DNA of 64,000 nucleotides from an uncultured Anaerococcus sp. (GCF_937934665.1 NZ_CALGYW010000064.1:54399-118398), one strand, 5' to 3'. Shown: positions 8,468-18,250, counted from the first letter of the stretch. Notes: generated from the letters alone by a model not told the origin. Numbers and translations: made by a program.

Positions 8468-9823
8468 ATGGTAAATAAAAAATTAGAAAAATACCAAGAT
8501 TATTTTAAGGGTAAGACTTACAATATAACAACCTTTGGCTGTCAGATGAATGAGCATGATTCTGAAAGAATTTCTTATATCTTAGAAGATTTGGGATATA
8601 CCTATGAGGAAGATAGGAAAAAGGCAGATTTTATCTTATTTAATACCTGCCTAGTTAGAGAAAATGCAGAACTAAAATTATATGGACAAGTTTCATCCTT
8701 AAAGAAGATCAAACAGGATCATCCAGAAAAGATTATCGCTGTATCAGGTTGCATGATGCAAACTGAAGTAGCTAGACAAGTTATAATTGATAAACATAGG
8801 GAAGTTGATATAATTTTTGGAACTAAGAATATAAACTCCCTAGCAGATTTGATTTTTAGGTATCTTGAAACTGGAGAGAGAGTTGTAGATATATCTACTG
8901 ATGATGTCAAGGACGATTTTGTAAAATACAATACGCCTAATCACTTCCAAGCCTATGTAAATATCATGACAGGTTGTGACAATTTTTGCTCTTACTGTAT
9001 AGTTCCAGAATCAAGAGGCAGAGAAGAATCTAGAAGACCTTCTTCTATTATAGAGGAAGTCGAATATTTGGTAAATAATGGTTACAAAGAAATAACCTTA
9101 TTAGGACAGAATGTAAATTCTTACGGTAATAAGGCTGACTTTAAACATACTTTTCCAGAACTTTTAGAAAAAGTTGCTCAAATTCCAAACCTTAAAAGAC
9201 TTAGGTTTACCACAAGTCACCCAAAAGATCTATCTGATGAATTAATCCAGGTTATTAAGAGAAATGACAATATTTGTAAGTACTTCCACTTACCTTTACA
9301 ATCCGGATCTGATAAGGTCTTAAAAGACATGAACCGTAAATATACTCAGGAGAAATATCTTGAAAGAGCACGCAAACTGAAAGATGAAATTCCAGAAATT
9401 GCCATATCTACAGATATAATTGTGGGTTATCCTACAGAAACTGAGGAAGACTTCAAAGAAACACTAAAGGTTTGTGAAGAGGTAGGTTATGATACAGCTT
9501 TTACCTTTAAATACTCACCAAGACCAAAGACAAGGGCTGCAAAATTAACACCTATAGCTGATGATATAGTACAAGATAGGTTTGATAGACTCCTAGATGT
9601 CTTATATCCAATCTTTTATGAAAAAAATAAAACATATATAGGTAAAACTGTAGAAGTACTACTAGAATCAGAAAGTAAAAATAATCTTGAAGTCTTAACT
9701 GGTAGGACCGATGATTATAAATTAGTCCATGTAAGAGCAGATAAAAGCCTTATTGGAGAGCTTGTAAGGGTAAAGATAACAGATAATACATCATTTACCA
9801 TATCTGGTGACCTAGTAGAATAA
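8468..9823 (+). CDS. miaB: tRNA-2-methylthio-N6-isopentenyladenosine synthase
   Basis: MiaB is a radical-SAM methylthiotransferase that converts i6A37 to ms2i6A37 in tRNA. The N-terminal MTTase domain has cysteines in TFGCQMNEHDSERI, NTCLVRENA and SGCMMQTEV. The radical-SAM CxxxCxxC is GCDNFCSYCIVP near residue 171, and a C-terminal TRAM domain ends the 451-residue protein. The start has a clean AAGGAG five bases upstream. The i6A substrate requires DMAPP, so its position next to ispH makes metabolic sense, although the link is inference. Confidence 0.96.
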   Translation: MVNKKLEKYQDYFKGKTYNITTFGCQMNEHDSERISYILEDLGYTYEEDRKKADFILFNTCLVRENAELKLYGQVSSLKKIKQDHPEKIIAVSGCMMQTEVARQVIIDKHREVDIIFGTKNINSLADLIFRYLETGERVVDISTDDVKDDFVKYNTPNHFQAYVNIMTGCDNFCSYCIVPESRGREESRRPSSIIEEVEYLVNNGYKEITLLGQNVNSYGNKADFKHTFPELLEKVAQIPNLKRLRFTTSHPKDLSDELIQVIKRNDNICKYFHLPLQSGSDKVLKDMNRKYTQEKYLERARKLKDEIPEIAISTDIIVGYPTETEEDFKETLKVCEEVGYDTAFTFKYSPRPKTRAAKLTPIADDIVQDRFDRLLDVLYPIFYEKNKTYIGKTVEVLLESESKNNLEVLTGRTDDYKLVHVRADKSLIGELVRVKITDNTSFTISGDLVE

Positions 9824-9827
9824 TATT

Positions 9828-9850
9828 TCCCAGCATTGCTGGGATTTTTT
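9828..9850 (+). terminator. Intrinsic terminator after miaB
   Basis: The perfect stem tcccagc/gctggga with a three-base loop is followed by six T. It closes the recN-miaB block. Confidence 0.88.
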
Positions 9851-9968
9851 ATTTAAATGAAAAGCTTTGCAAAATTTTAACTTTATATATGATTTATATT
9901 AAGTATTTTAAAAACTTTTTTTATAAAAAATTATCGGGTACAATATATTTTGTCAGGAAGGAGGTATT
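9851..9968 (+). promoter_or_regulatory. Leader region of the V-ATPase operon
   Basis: This very A/T-rich stretch must hold the operon promoter. Candidates are TTGCAA (9867) with TATGAT (9888, spacing only 15) and a TACAAT at 9939 with a poor -35. Neither is convincing alone. The ribosome site AAGGAGG at 9958-9964, just before ATG 9969, is strong. Confidence 0.35.
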
Positions 9969-10949
9969 ATGAAAGATGTTTCTGTAAAAACTAAGGCAAA
10001 ACTTTCTAATATTTTGGATGATGATTTGCTAGATGGCTTGATATGGGAAAATGACCTAACAGCTAAGGCTACTTATCTTAGAAAAAACTACGACTTTATT
10101 AATTCCGATGATGATAAACTCATTATGGAAGATAAGTTAAGTAAGCACTTCTACAAAGAACTAAGGAGTCTAGAGTATTTTCTAACAGGTCTTGAAAAAA
10201 AGTTTTACCAGCTGTATTTTTCTATTTACAAAATATATATGATTCAAGAAATAATTACAAGTATTCTAAATGGGTCATTGGCTGAAAACTTAGGCTATTT
10301 TAAAAATAGCCCTTATTATAAGGGAATGAGCCTTGATTTAGACACAAGCTTTAGAGATTTTATAGAAAGCCTTGATGATTACCATATAAAAAGAGTTCTT
10401 GAGCCTTTTTTAAATGAAAACATGGATAAGGATTCAATTATATTTTTATCATCAAACGCTCTTATAAAATCTTATTATAGAGAGCTTCTAAAATTAAGCG
10501 AAAAGTTTCCGTCTAAAGAAGCAAAACTTATTAAAAATTTCTTGGCAGAAGAGATAAATTTACTCAACTTTGAAATGCTTTATAGGCTTAAATCATTTTT
10601 TGATGTAAATGATAATGAAATCTTTAATTACTTAATTGAAGGCGGATACCTATATAATGGTCAGAGACTAAAAAAGATATCCGAGCTTAGTAAATATGAG
10701 CTTATAGAATATTTTAAAGCTAGTAAGTACAAATCTATATTTGAAGATGAAGATTTATTTTACAAAAATTTGCAGAATAAGAGGCTTAAGACTTTCAAAG
10801 ATGAAATAATCAAAGAAAGATCTGAAATGCTCTATATAATTTCTGCTATGAATCTTTTATATTTAAATAAGAAAAATCTCATAGCTATTTTAGAAATGGA
10901 TGATAAATACACTTATAGCCAAAAAGAAGAGTTGTTAATAGGAAGGTGA
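9969..10949 (+). CDS. ntpC: V-type ATP synthase subunit C
   Basis: This 326-residue, all-helical protein matches the AC39/subunit C family, the central-stalk socket joining the DF shaft to the K ring. I recognise it by length, by its helical layout with an N-terminal NDLTAKATYLRKNYDFI-type segment, and by its place in the operon rather than by a catalytic motif, since the family has none. It is the first gene of the operon here, whereas in the familiar Enterococcus order C comes after E. The start has a strong AAGGAGG. Its stop lies 2 bases before the next ATG. Confidence 0.82.
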   Translation: MKDVSVKTKAKLSNILDDDLLDGLIWENDLTAKATYLRKNYDFINSDDDKLIMEDKLSKHFYKELRSLEYFLTGLEKKFYQLYFSIYKIYMIQEIITSILNGSLAENLGYFKNSPYYKGMSLDLDTSFRDFIESLDDYHIKRVLEPFLNENMDKDSIIFLSSNALIKSYYRELLKLSEKFPSKEAKLIKNFLAEEINLLNFEMLYRLKSFFDVNDNEIFNYLIEGGYLYNGQRLKKISELSKYELIEYFKASKYKSIFEDEDLFYKNLQNKRLKTFKDEIIKERSEMLYIISAMNLLYLNKKNLIAILEMDDKYTYSQKEELLIGR

Positions 10950-10951
10950 AT

Positions 10952-11833
10952 ATGGCAGTAGAGAAAATGCACCTGGTAAATATTACATCTAGGTTGGAAA
11001 ATCTTAAAGATTTGCTATTAGATGTGGTAGATATAGGTCAAATTGAACCAATTGATGCTTTCAATCAGGTTGCCAGCAGAGCTTTTTCAGTTAAAGCGAA
11101 TACAGAAAATATAGAGTTAACTGAAGATATGAACAATATTACAAGCTTTGAGGGCCTATCTAAGTCAGATAATGAAAAGATAACTTATCTAAAGAAATTT
11201 CTTGAAATTCATGATGATGAGGATTTAAATCAAAATAAAAAAGTTATTTCTATACAAAGACTTGAAGAATTATATGGTGATCTAGCTCCTTTAATAAAAA
11301 GGAGAGAAGAGCTTCTTGAAAAAAAGAAGGAGCTTTTAGATTTTAGAGCTAACTTGGAAGTACTTGATAAGGCTGATATTGATATAGAAAAAATAAAGGA
11401 TCTTAAGTATTTTGATTATAGGTACGGTGAAGTATCTAAAGATGGTAGGTTCATCCTTAAAAATAATTATGAAAATATACCATCTCTTATAATCCACTTA
11501 GATAGTGAAGCTAAAAAGTCTGCTGATGCTTTAAATGAAATTTTCGAATTAGATAAGAAAACAAGTATCAGACGTGATGAAGTAGACAAGATAATCTTAA
11601 ATGAGAGGGAAGAAAGTCTAAAAGCTGCATCCAGGATTGATTCTAAGTATTCTAATAAGATTCAAGATGAGATTATTAAGATAAATACAAAATATGACAG
11701 TGAAATTGCTGAACAAAGTGAAAAAATTAAAAGTGAATATAATAAACTTAGAGATGGAATAGATAATGTTTATAACAAGGAAGTAGATTCTCTAGTAGAT
11801 TATGCTTTTGATATAGTTATAAAGGGGGATTAA
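10952..11833 (+). CDS. V-type ATPase subunit I, N-terminal half, with stalk-like coiled-coil tail
   Basis: Residues 1 to about 186 match the start of subunit I (NtpI): the MAVEKMHLVNI opening, an outgoing helix (LIKRREELLEKKKELLDF) and the first part of the distal lobe (LKYFDYRYGEVSKDG...SLIIHL). Instead of continuing, the protein carries about 105 further residues, predicted as one long charged coiled coil, ending in VDSLVDYAFDIVIKGD and a TAA. That tail has the length and ending of a peripheral-stalk G/H subunit (NtpF), for which no separate gene is present. I chose ATG 10952, which has GGAAGG five bases upstream; GTG 10946 is the alternative. Confidence 0.75.
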   Translation: MAVEKMHLVNITSRLENLKDLLLDVVDIGQIEPIDAFNQVASRAFSVKANTENIELTEDMNNITSFEGLSKSDNEKITYLKKFLEIHDDEDLNQNKKVISIQRLEELYGDLAPLIKRREELLEKKKELLDFRANLEVLDKADIDIEKIKDLKYFDYRYGEVSKDGRFILKNNYENIPSLIIHLDSEAKKSADALNEIFELDKKTSIRRDEVDKIILNEREESLKAASRIDSKYSNKIQDEIIKINTKYDSEIAEQSEKIKSEYNKLRDGIDNVYNKEVDSLVDYAFDIVIKGD

Positions 11834-13195
11834 ATGACAGATAAGATAAAAAAATCAAAAGAAAATTATTTGTTAGTCTACCCTAAACAGGTTAAAGAAG
11901 ATATAGGAAGAGTTGTTAATACTATGGGCTTTATTGATAAGGAAATACCTGATGATGATTTATCAGCAATCAATAAAGACTTAGGTGATATTGACTTAGA
12001 ACTTAAAGAGCTAGAAACAAGTATCGAAGATATCAAATCTAAAAATAAAGATGTAGTAGATAACTTATCTAATTCTTTAGAATATTATGAAAAAAGTGAT
12101 GAGTTAGTAGCAAAAATGGCTAAGGGTGATAAATACCTTTATCTATCTGGTTGGGTTCCTGATTCAAAAATTAATGATTTTGAAAATTTATCAAATAAAT
12201 ACGATGACACAACTGTTACAGTTAAGGAGGAATCAAATCAAGAACCTCCTACTAAACTTAAAAACAATAAATTATTTAGGCCGTTTGAATTTTTGGTAAA
12301 CATGTATGGGGCACCAAATTATAACGAAATAGATCCAACCCCATTTTTTGCAATATCATACATGCTGTTGTATGGAATGATGTTTGGTGACTTAGGCCAA
12401 GGTTTGGTTTTCGTCCTCTTAAGTTTTTTAGTCGACAAGAAAAACAAAACTTTTGGTGCCCTTATCAGAAGAGTAGGATTTTCAGCATGTTTCTTTGGTT
12501 TAATGTACGGCTCAGTATTTGGTATAGAAACCCTCATACCAGCTATCCTAATAAAACCATTTGACAATATTATGAAAGTTCTAATTGCTTCAGTGGCCTT
12601 TGGTATAGGCTTACTTGTGATATCTTACTGTATGGGTATTTACAATAAACTTGTTAAACAAAAAAATATTGAAGAAGGTATATTTGGCAAAGAAGGTATA
12701 GCAGGTCTTATGATGATGGCTTCTTTTGTCTTATTAATTTTAAATATTGTAGGTAAAAATCCTATGCCTAAATCTGTTGGTATAACAATACTTATAGCTT
12801 CTATAGTGATGATAATTTTTTCAAAACCTATAGCAGCAAAAATAGAAAAAAGAGATGAGGTTTTTGAATCTAGTGCTTTTGACTATTATGTAGAAAGTTC
12901 ATTTTCAATCATAGAAGCCCTACTATCTGTTTTTTCAAACCTTGTATCTTTTACAAGGGTTGGGGCCTTTGCTATAAACCACGTTGGTTTGTATATGGCC
13001 TTTGAAGTTATGAGTAAAATTGCAGGTGGAGGAATTAAAGGATTAATTATTTTAATTCTTGGTAATATACTTATCATAGGACTTGAAGGCATGATAGTAT
13101 TTATCCAAGGTTTAAGACTAGAATTTTATGAAATGTTTAGTAAATATTACCAAGGTAATGGTCGTAAATTTAGACCGCTTAAAGAAAGTAAATAA
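11834..13195 (+). CDS. ntpI: V-type ATPase subunit I, C-terminal half (membrane part)
   Basis: This 453-residue protein picks up where the previous one leaves off. YLLVYPKQVKEDIGRVVNTMGF is the second half of the distal lobe, followed by the return coiled coil (about 45-95), the proximal lobe (KYLYLSGWVPDSKINDF) and a membrane domain with about seven helices. MYGAPNYNEIDPTPFFAISYMLLYGMMFGDLGQG and FTRVGAFAINHVGLYMA are hallmark stator motifs, including the conserved Arg of the ion path. The start ATG directly follows the preceding TAA and has its own GGGGGA site, so this is a real second gene and not a simple frameshift. Confidence 0.88.
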   Translation: MTDKIKKSKENYLLVYPKQVKEDIGRVVNTMGFIDKEIPDDDLSAINKDLGDIDLELKELETSIEDIKSKNKDVVDNLSNSLEYYEKSDELVAKMAKGDKYLYLSGWVPDSKINDFENLSNKYDDTTVTVKEESNQEPPTKLKNNKLFRPFEFLVNMYGAPNYNEIDPTPFFAISYMLLYGMMFGDLGQGLVFVLLSFLVDKKNKTFGALIRRVGFSACFFGLMYGSVFGIETLIPAILIKPFDNIMKVLIASVAFGIGLLVISYCMGIYNKLVKQKNIEEGIFGKEGIAGLMMMASFVLLILNIVGKNPMPKSVGITILIASIVMIIFSKPIAAKIEKRDEVFESSAFDYYVESSFSIIEALLSVFSNLVSFTRVGAFAINHVGLYMAFEVMSKIAGGGIKGLIILILGNILIIGLEGMIVFIQGLRLEFYEMFSKYYQGNGRKFRPLKESK

Positions 13196-13206
13196 AAGGA
13201 GAAATA

Positions 13207-13638
13207 ATGATTAAATACACAGCAATGCTAGCATTAGCAGTAGTAATAATAACAATATATTCAGGTTTATACTTATTAAAAAATAACGAAGACTCATCAA
13301 AAAGCAAGATTAAAAAAGCTTTAAAGATGAACTTATTTACCTTTGTACCAATTATGATGATGATAGTAGTACTTATGATTCCATCAGGATCAAAAGCGGC
13401 AGAAACAGCAGCAACTGCTGGAGCAGCTTCTGATGGTCTTAGATATATAGGCGCAGCCCTTTCAACAGGTCTTGCAGCCATAGGTACTGGATACGCAGTA
13501 GGTACAGTTGGTTCTGCAGCTCTTGGAGCTATTTCAGAAGATCAATCTATTCTAGGTAGGACAATCATATTCGTAGGTCTTGCTGAAGGTATAGCTATCT
13601 TTGGTGTTATCATTTCAATCATGATTCTAAACGCATAA
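13207..13638 (+). CDS. ntpK: V-type ATPase subunit K (rotor ring)
   Basis: This 143-residue membrane protein has one c-type hairpin at its C-terminus: helix 1 is AALSTGLAAIGTGYAVG and helix 2 holds the ion-binding Glu in IFVGLAEGIAIFG. Before it are two hydrophobic segments (MLALAVVIITIYSGLYLL and FTFVPIMMMIVVLMI) that are not c-like. Four-helix NtpK proteins are instead two c hairpins in tandem. Helix 1 lacks the Gln common in sodium-binding rings, which hints at protons; this is inference. GGAG lies 6 bases before the ATG. Confidence 0.9.
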   Translation: MIKYTAMLALAVVIITIYSGLYLLKNNEDSSKSKIKKALKMNLFTFVPIMMMIVVLMIPSGSKAAETAATAGAASDGLRYIGAALSTGLAAIGTGYAVGTVGSAALGAISEDQSILGRTIIFVGLAEGIAIFGVIISIMILNA

Positions 13639-13639
13639 G

Positions 13640-13876
13640 ATGAAAGCGAAAATATTAACTAATTCAGATAGTTTATTAACAATGTTTAGGCTCGGTGCAA
13701 TTGAGGGTGAAATAGTAGGTCCTCATACTTTTGAGAATATCTTTGATAAATCTGTTGAGGATACTAATCTTGCAATTTTAATTATAACTAAGTCTGTTTA
13801 TAAGGAAAATAAAAATAAAATTGATAATTTTAGGAAAGAAAATTCTATGCCTTTAATTGTAACCATTGATGGTTGA
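13640..13876 (+). CDS. ntpG: V-type ATPase subunit F, short form
   Basis: At 78 residues this is clearly the start of subunit F, which binds subunit D in the rotor shaft: FRLGAIEGEIVG, then LAILIITKSVY, then MPLIVTIDG. Typical subunits are about 100 residues and go on to a C-terminal helix after the P-x-I-V strand. Here a TGA ends the gene right after that strand and the next gene begins 12 bases later, so the helix is missing rather than frameshifted. It begins one base after the ntpK stop. Confidence 0.85.
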   Translation: MKAKILTNSDSLLTMFRLGAIEGEIVGPHTFENIFDKSVEDTNLAILIITKSVYKENKNKIDNFRKENSMPLIVTIDG

Positions 13877-13887
13877 AAGGATGAAAT

Positions 13888-14493
13888 ATGCTAGATATAG
13901 AAGCAAAATTATCAAGCTTTAGAAAAATGGTTTGGGATGAAGAAAAAGAAAAGACAGATCAAGAATTATTCCAATCCACAGAAAAAAATTCATATTTTTT
14001 AGATAATAAAAACGAAACCCGTAAGGAAGATTTTGAAAAAAGAGTAAAAGATAGTGACGTTTTTCTAGAAATAAGAAAAAATGAAGAAATCTCCAAAATA
14101 AGCAAGGAAGAAAAAAATATGTTTTTCGCTTATAAGGAGCAATTGCTTGATGATTTTTATGAGAAATTAATAGATAAATTAAAGAATTATAGGAAGACTT
14201 GTGATTATAAGGATAGGCTTCAAAAAGAGATTGAGGGTAAAATCGTAGACCTTAATCTAAGTGAAGATGATATCATAGTTGCAGTTATTGAAGATGACCT
14301 TGATTTAATTAATTTTAAGCATGTAAAAAACATCGGTAAAAATAATATCGGTGGCTTTATGCTTATAGATATCAATAAAGAGTTTAGGTACAACTTTACC
14401 TATAAGCAAAAAATAAGAGAAAAGAAGTATGAATTTGGTAAAAAATTATACCAAGTTCTTGAAAGTGAGAGTTTTAATGAATCCAATAATTAA
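13888..14493 (+). CDS. ntpE: V-type ATPase subunit E (peripheral stalk)
   Basis: Subunit E pairs with a G/H-type coiled coil to form the peripheral stalk. The 201-residue protein begins with about 95 residues of charged helix (rich in K, E and D) and ends with a globular alpha/beta domain containing NIGGFMLIDINKEFRYNFTYKQKI, which matches the family's C-terminal signature. The site GAAAGGATG sits just before ATG 13888. It overlaps ntpA by 17 bases. Sequence conservation is low except at the C-terminus, so context carries part of the call. Confidence 0.85.
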   Translation: MLDIEAKLSSFRKMVWDEEKEKTDQELFQSTEKNSYFLDNKNETRKEDFEKRVKDSDVFLEIRKNEEISKISKEEKNMFFAYKEQLLDDFYEKLIDKLKNYRKTCDYKDRLQKEIEGKIVDLNLSEDDIIVAVIEDDLDLINFKHVKNIGKNNIGGFMLIDINKEFRYNFTYKQKIREKKYEFGKKLYQVLESESFNESNN

Positions 14494-16219
14494 GACAATA
14501 AATGGGCCTGTTGTTTATGCCAAAAATGCTAGAAGTCTTAAAATAAAAGAGATGGTCTCTGTTGGAGAATTAAAGCTAATTGGCGAGGTTATATCAGTTG
14601 ATGGTGATATAGCAACAATTCAGGTATACGAAGATACTTCAGGACTTAAGGTTGGAGAAGATATTATTTCAACATCTATGCCCCTATCAGTAAGGTTAGG
14701 TCCAGGTCTACTTGGAAATATGTTTGATGGTATCGAAAGACCCCTTAAAGATATAATGGATAAACATGGAGCTTTTATCCCATCTGGTATTGGTTTTGAC
14801 AACCTAAATCTCGAAAAACAGTGGGATGTAAAGATCAAGTATAAAACTGGTGATAAAATTAAAAAATCAGATATCTACGCTACCATTAAAGAAACTGAAG
14901 TTATAGAACATAGATTATTATCAAATGTAGAAGGTAGAGTAATAGAAGCCAAAGAAGATGGTCTTTACAAACTTGAAGATACAGTTTTAAAGGTTGAAAA
15001 TGACGAGGGTGTCCATGAATTAAAGCTTTATCAATATTGGCCAGTTAGAAATCCAAGACCAGTTAAAAAAGCTCTTGGACTTAAAAACCTACTTGTTACT
15101 GGCCAAAGGGTTCTAGACGTATTTTTCCCAATAGCAAAGGGTGGTACAGTTGCAATTCCAGGTGGTTTTGGTACAGGTAAAACTATGCTTCAACACCAAC
15201 TAGCTCAGTATTCTGATGTAGACATAATTGTATATATAGGATGCGGTGAGAGGGGAAATGAGATGACCCAGGTACTTGAGGAATTCCCTGAACTTATTGA
15301 CCCAAATACAGGCAAAGACCTCATGCAAAGGACAATACTTATTGCAAATACCTCTAACATGCCGGTAGCATCAAGAGAGGCTAGTATTTATACAGGTATA
15401 ACAATTGCCGAGTATTTTAGAGATATGGGTTATGATGTAGCCCTCATGGCCGACTCTACTTCTAGGTGGGCAGAGGCCCTTAGAGAAATTTCTGCAAGAC
15501 TTGAAGAAATACCAGCTGAAGAAGGATATCCAGCTTACCTTGCATCTAGGCTTTCTAAGTTTTATGAAAGGGCTGGTTATTTTGAGAACCTAAATGGTTC
15601 TAAGGGATCAGTTACCCTTATAGGTGCTGTTTCACCATCAGGTGGAGATTTCTCAGAACCTGTTACAGAAGCAACTAGAAGATCTGTAAATGTATTTTTA
15701 GGTCTTGATAGAAAACTTGCTTATTCAAGGCATTATCCTGCTATAAACTGGCTAACATCTTATACAAACTATCTAGATAAGATGAGAGATTTCTATAAGG
15801 AAACTTATAACTTGGATATAATCGGAGTAAGAAATAAGCTTATGAATGTCTTAATCGATGAAGAAGAGGTTAAATCAATCATGATGCTTGTAGGTTCTGA
15901 CGCTTTATCTGATGAACAAAAAAATGTATTAGATGTGGCAAGCCTTATTAGAAATGGTTTCTTACAACAAAATGCCTACAATGATATAGATAAGTATGTA
16001 CCAGTTAAGAAACAAATAATGATGCTAGATGTAATTAATAAGTACTATGATGTAAGTATTAGAGCTCTAAAAGACGGTGTTAGCTACAAAGATTTTTATG
16101 ATTCAAGCTTATTAAATGACATTAGTCAGATGAAATATAACGTAGAAAATGATAAGATTGAAAAACTTAATGACTTAAGTAGAAAGATCGAAAATCATTT
16201 TGCAAGGTTAAGGGGGTAG
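14477..16219 (+). CDS. ntpA: V-type ATPase catalytic subunit A
   Basis: Subunit A carries the catalytic nucleotide site. The P-loop PGGFGTGKT lies near residue 232, followed by the arginine-rich [13 protein letters not shown] and the Walker B region [19 protein letters not shown]. The A-type insertion (bulge) sits before the P-loop. I start it at ATG 14477, giving 580 residues and the family start [13 protein letters not shown], and not at the longer in-frame ATG 14429, which lies within ntpE. It overlaps ntpE by 17 bases and has only a weak GTGAGAG site, implying coupling. Confidence 0.96.
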   Translation: MNPIIKTINGPVVYAKNARSLKIKEMVSVGELKLIGEVISVDGDIATIQVYEDTSGLKVGEDIISTSMPLSVRLGPGLLGNMFDGIERPLKDIMDKHGAFIPSGIGFDNLNLEKQWDVKIKYKTGDKIKKSDIYATIKETEVIEHRLLSNVEGRVIEAKEDGLYKLEDTVLKVENDEGVHELKLYQYWPVRNPRPVKKALGLKNLLVTGQRVLDVFFPIAKGGTVAIPGGFGTGKTMLQHQLAQYSDVDIIVYIGCGERGNEMTQVLEEFPELIDPNTGKDLMQRTILIANTSNMPVASREASIYTGITIAEYFRDMGYDVALMADSTSRWAEALREISARLEEIPAEEGYPAYLASRLSKFYERAGYFENLNGSKGSVTLIGAVSPSGGDFSEPVTEATRRSVNVFLGLDRKLAYSRHYPAINWLTSYTNYLDKMRDFYKETYNLDIIGVRNKLMNVLIDEEEVKSIMMLVGSDALSDEQKNVLDVASLIRNGFLQQNAYNDIDKYVPVKKQIMMLDVINKYYDVSIRALKDGVSYKDFYDSSLLNDISQMKYNVENDKIEKLNDLSRKIENHFARLRG

Positions 16220-16223
16220 GCTA

Positions 16224-17597
16224 TTGAGAAAAGAATATACTAAAATTAAGAAAATTGAATCATCAATAATTGAAGTAGAAAAAGTTTCTGATATCGCTTA
16301 TAACTCCCTAGTTTCAGTACATGCTGAGGGGATGGAATTTGTTGGTTCTGTTGTAATGGTAGATGAAGATACTGTTACCATAGAAGTTTATGCAAATACA
16401 GATAATTTTTCTATAGATGATATAGTTGTAAGTTTTCATGAAAAACCGCTAGAACTTCCTCTTAACGAAAATATATTGGGTAGGACCTTTAATGGTATAG
16501 GTGAACCTATTGATAATGGTGGAGAGATTTATTCTGATGATACCTACCCGGTTGAAGGCCTTGCTCTAAACCCAGTTGCTAGAGAATATCCTAGAGATTT
16601 TATCCAAACAGGTGTATCAGCTATAGATACTCTTACAACCCTCATTCGTGGTCAAAAGCTACCAATATTTTCTGGCTCAGGCCTACCTCATAATGAAATA
16701 GCAGCACAAATTATAAGACAAGCAAAACTTAAAACTGATGAGGACTTTGCCTTTGTCTTTGCAGCTATGGGCATAAAGAAAGATGAAGCTTTATTTTTCG
16801 AAGATGCTTTTTCTAAGGCTGGTGTTAAAGATAAGCTTGTAATGTATCAAAACTTAGCTGATTCGCCAATAATGGAAAGGCTTCTTGCGCCTAAGTGTGC
16901 GCTAACAGCAGCAGAATACTTAGCCTATAAAAAAGGCTACCATGTTCTTGTAATAATTACAGATATGACTTCATACTGTGAGGCTTTAAGGGAAGTATCC
17001 TCAATTAGAGGTGAAATTCCATCTAGAAAGGGCTATCCAGGCTACCTATATTCAAACCTAGCAAGTCTTTATGAAAGAGCAGGTATGATTGAAGGAGTAA
17101 AGGGATCAGTAACCCTTATTCCAATTCTTACAATGCCAAATGATGATATTACTCACCCAGTACCAGACCTTACAGGTTATATAACAGAAGGTCAGATAGT
17201 TATCGATAGAGGACTTTCAAGTAAGGGAGTTTATCCTCCTATAAATGTTCTTCCATCCCTATCAAGACTTATGAAAGATGGTATAGGTGAAGGCTATACA
17301 AGAAGTGACCATGAAGATGTGATGAACCAGCTTTATGAATCATATTCAAAGGTAATTGATGTTAGAAATATTGCACAAATTGTAGGTGAAGAAGATTTAT
17401 CAGATGTTGATAAAAAATACCTAAAATTTGGAGAAGTTTTTGAAAATAAATTCTTATCCCAAGGTCAAAATGAAAATAGAGAGCTTGAAGAGAGCTTAGA
17501 CCTTGCTTGGGATATATTAAAGATCCTACCAAGAACTGAATTACACAGGGTATCTGAGAAAAATCTTGATAAGTTTATAGGTAAGATTGATGAATAA
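16224..17597 (+). CDS. ntpB: V-type ATPase regulatory subunit B
   Basis: Subunit B alternates with A in the hexamer and lacks a working P-loop; here the position reads [17 protein letters not shown], as the family expects. [33 protein letters not shown] is the other marker (arginine finger region), here split at [15 protein letters not shown]. Translation begins with TTG at 16224, seven bases after AGGGGG, and gives MRKEYTKI. Length (457) is normal. The end overlaps ntpD by 8 bases. Confidence 0.96.
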   Translation: MRKEYTKIKKIESSIIEVEKVSDIAYNSLVSVHAEGMEFVGSVVMVDEDTVTIEVYANTDNFSIDDIVVSFHEKPLELPLNENILGRTFNGIGEPIDNGGEIYSDDTYPVEGLALNPVAREYPRDFIQTGVSAIDTLTTLIRGQKLPIFSGSGLPHNEIAAQIIRQAKLKTDEDFAFVFAAMGIKKDEALFFEDAFSKAGVKDKLVMYQNLADSPIMERLLAPKCALTAAEYLAYKKGYHVLVIITDMTSYCEALREVSSIRGEIPSRKGYPGYLYSNLASLYERAGMIEGVKGSVTLIPILTMPNDDITHPVPDLTGYITEGQIVIDRGLSSKGVYPPINVLPSLSRLMKDGIGEGYTRSDHEDVMNQLYESYSKVIDVRNIAQIVGEEDLSDVDKKYLKFGEVFENKFLSQGQNENRELEESLDLAWDILKILPRTELHRVSEKNLDKFIGKIDE

Positions 17598-18216
17598 CGA
17601 AACAATAGCTAGTAAGGCAAATTTAATCAAGGCAAAAGATGAGCTAAAACTATTAGAAGTTGGTCTAGATATACTAGATAAGAAGAGAAAAGCTTTGATG
17701 AATGCTCACGATAGCATAATTAAAGAAAGAGATGGGCTAAACATTAAGGTTAATGAAACTATGGCAAGGGTAAGCCATAGTTTTAATAAGGCCCTTGCAA
17801 GTATTGGTGAAGAGAAGCTAGAAAACCTAGCTGGTCTTATCCCGATAGATAACTCTATAAGCCTTAAGGCCATTAAATTTATGCAGACTGATATGGCTAA
17901 GATAGCATTTGAAGACAAAAAGTTAACCCTATCTTATTCCTTTTATCAGACTAACGCGCTTTTAGATAAGGCTATTATAGATTTTAATAAACTTAGGTCA
18001 GATATTTTTAAACTTGCTGAGCTAGATAGTGCTATAAACAATCTAGAAATAGAAATTAGAAAAGCAAACAAAAAAGTTAACAGTCTAGAAAAAATCCAGA
18101 TACCAAATAAAACGGATCTTATCAAAAATATTTCACAAAGCTTGGAAGAGAAAGAAAGAGAAGAATTTTCTAAAACAAAAATTGTTAAAAGAAATAAAAT
18201 TAAAAAGTCATCGTAG
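17590..18216 (+). CDS. ntpD: V-type ATPase subunit D (central shaft)
   Basis: Subunit D is the coiled-coil rotor shaft turning inside the A3B3 ring. The protein has an N-terminal helix ([28 protein letters not shown]) matching the conserved start of the family (its first 20 residues are the most telling) and a C-terminal helix with [17 protein letters not shown] choose ATG 17590 (208 residues) over the adjacent TTG 17587. Its TAG stop is inside the left arm of a terminator hairpin. Confidence 0.93.
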   Translation: MNNETIASKANLIKAKDELKLLEVGLDILDKKRKALMNAHDSIIKERDGLNIKVNETMARVSHSFNKALASIGEEKLENLAGLIPIDNSISLKAIKFMQTDMAKIAFEDKKLTLSYSFYQTNALLDKAIIDFNKLRSDIFKLAELDSAINNLEIEIRKANKKVNSLEKIQIPNKTDLIKNISQSLEEKEREEFSKTKIVKRNKIKKSS

Positions 18217-18239
18217 GAATAAAACTACGATGACTTTTT
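18202..18239. terminator. Bidirectional terminator between ntpD and rodA
   Basis: A perfect 15-bp stem (18202-18216 with 18225-18239) has an eight-base loop and A/T runs on both sides, so it can terminate transcription from either strand. The ntpD stop codon lies in the left arm. Confidence 0.93.
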
Positions 18240-18250
18240 GTTTACAATTT

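Noticed and set aside
11820..11840. Simple frameshift or nonsense mutation as the cause of the split in subunit I
   Set aside because: The first product carries about 105 residues not belonging to subunit I, and the second gene has its own SD and ATG; removing one stop would not restore a normal protein.
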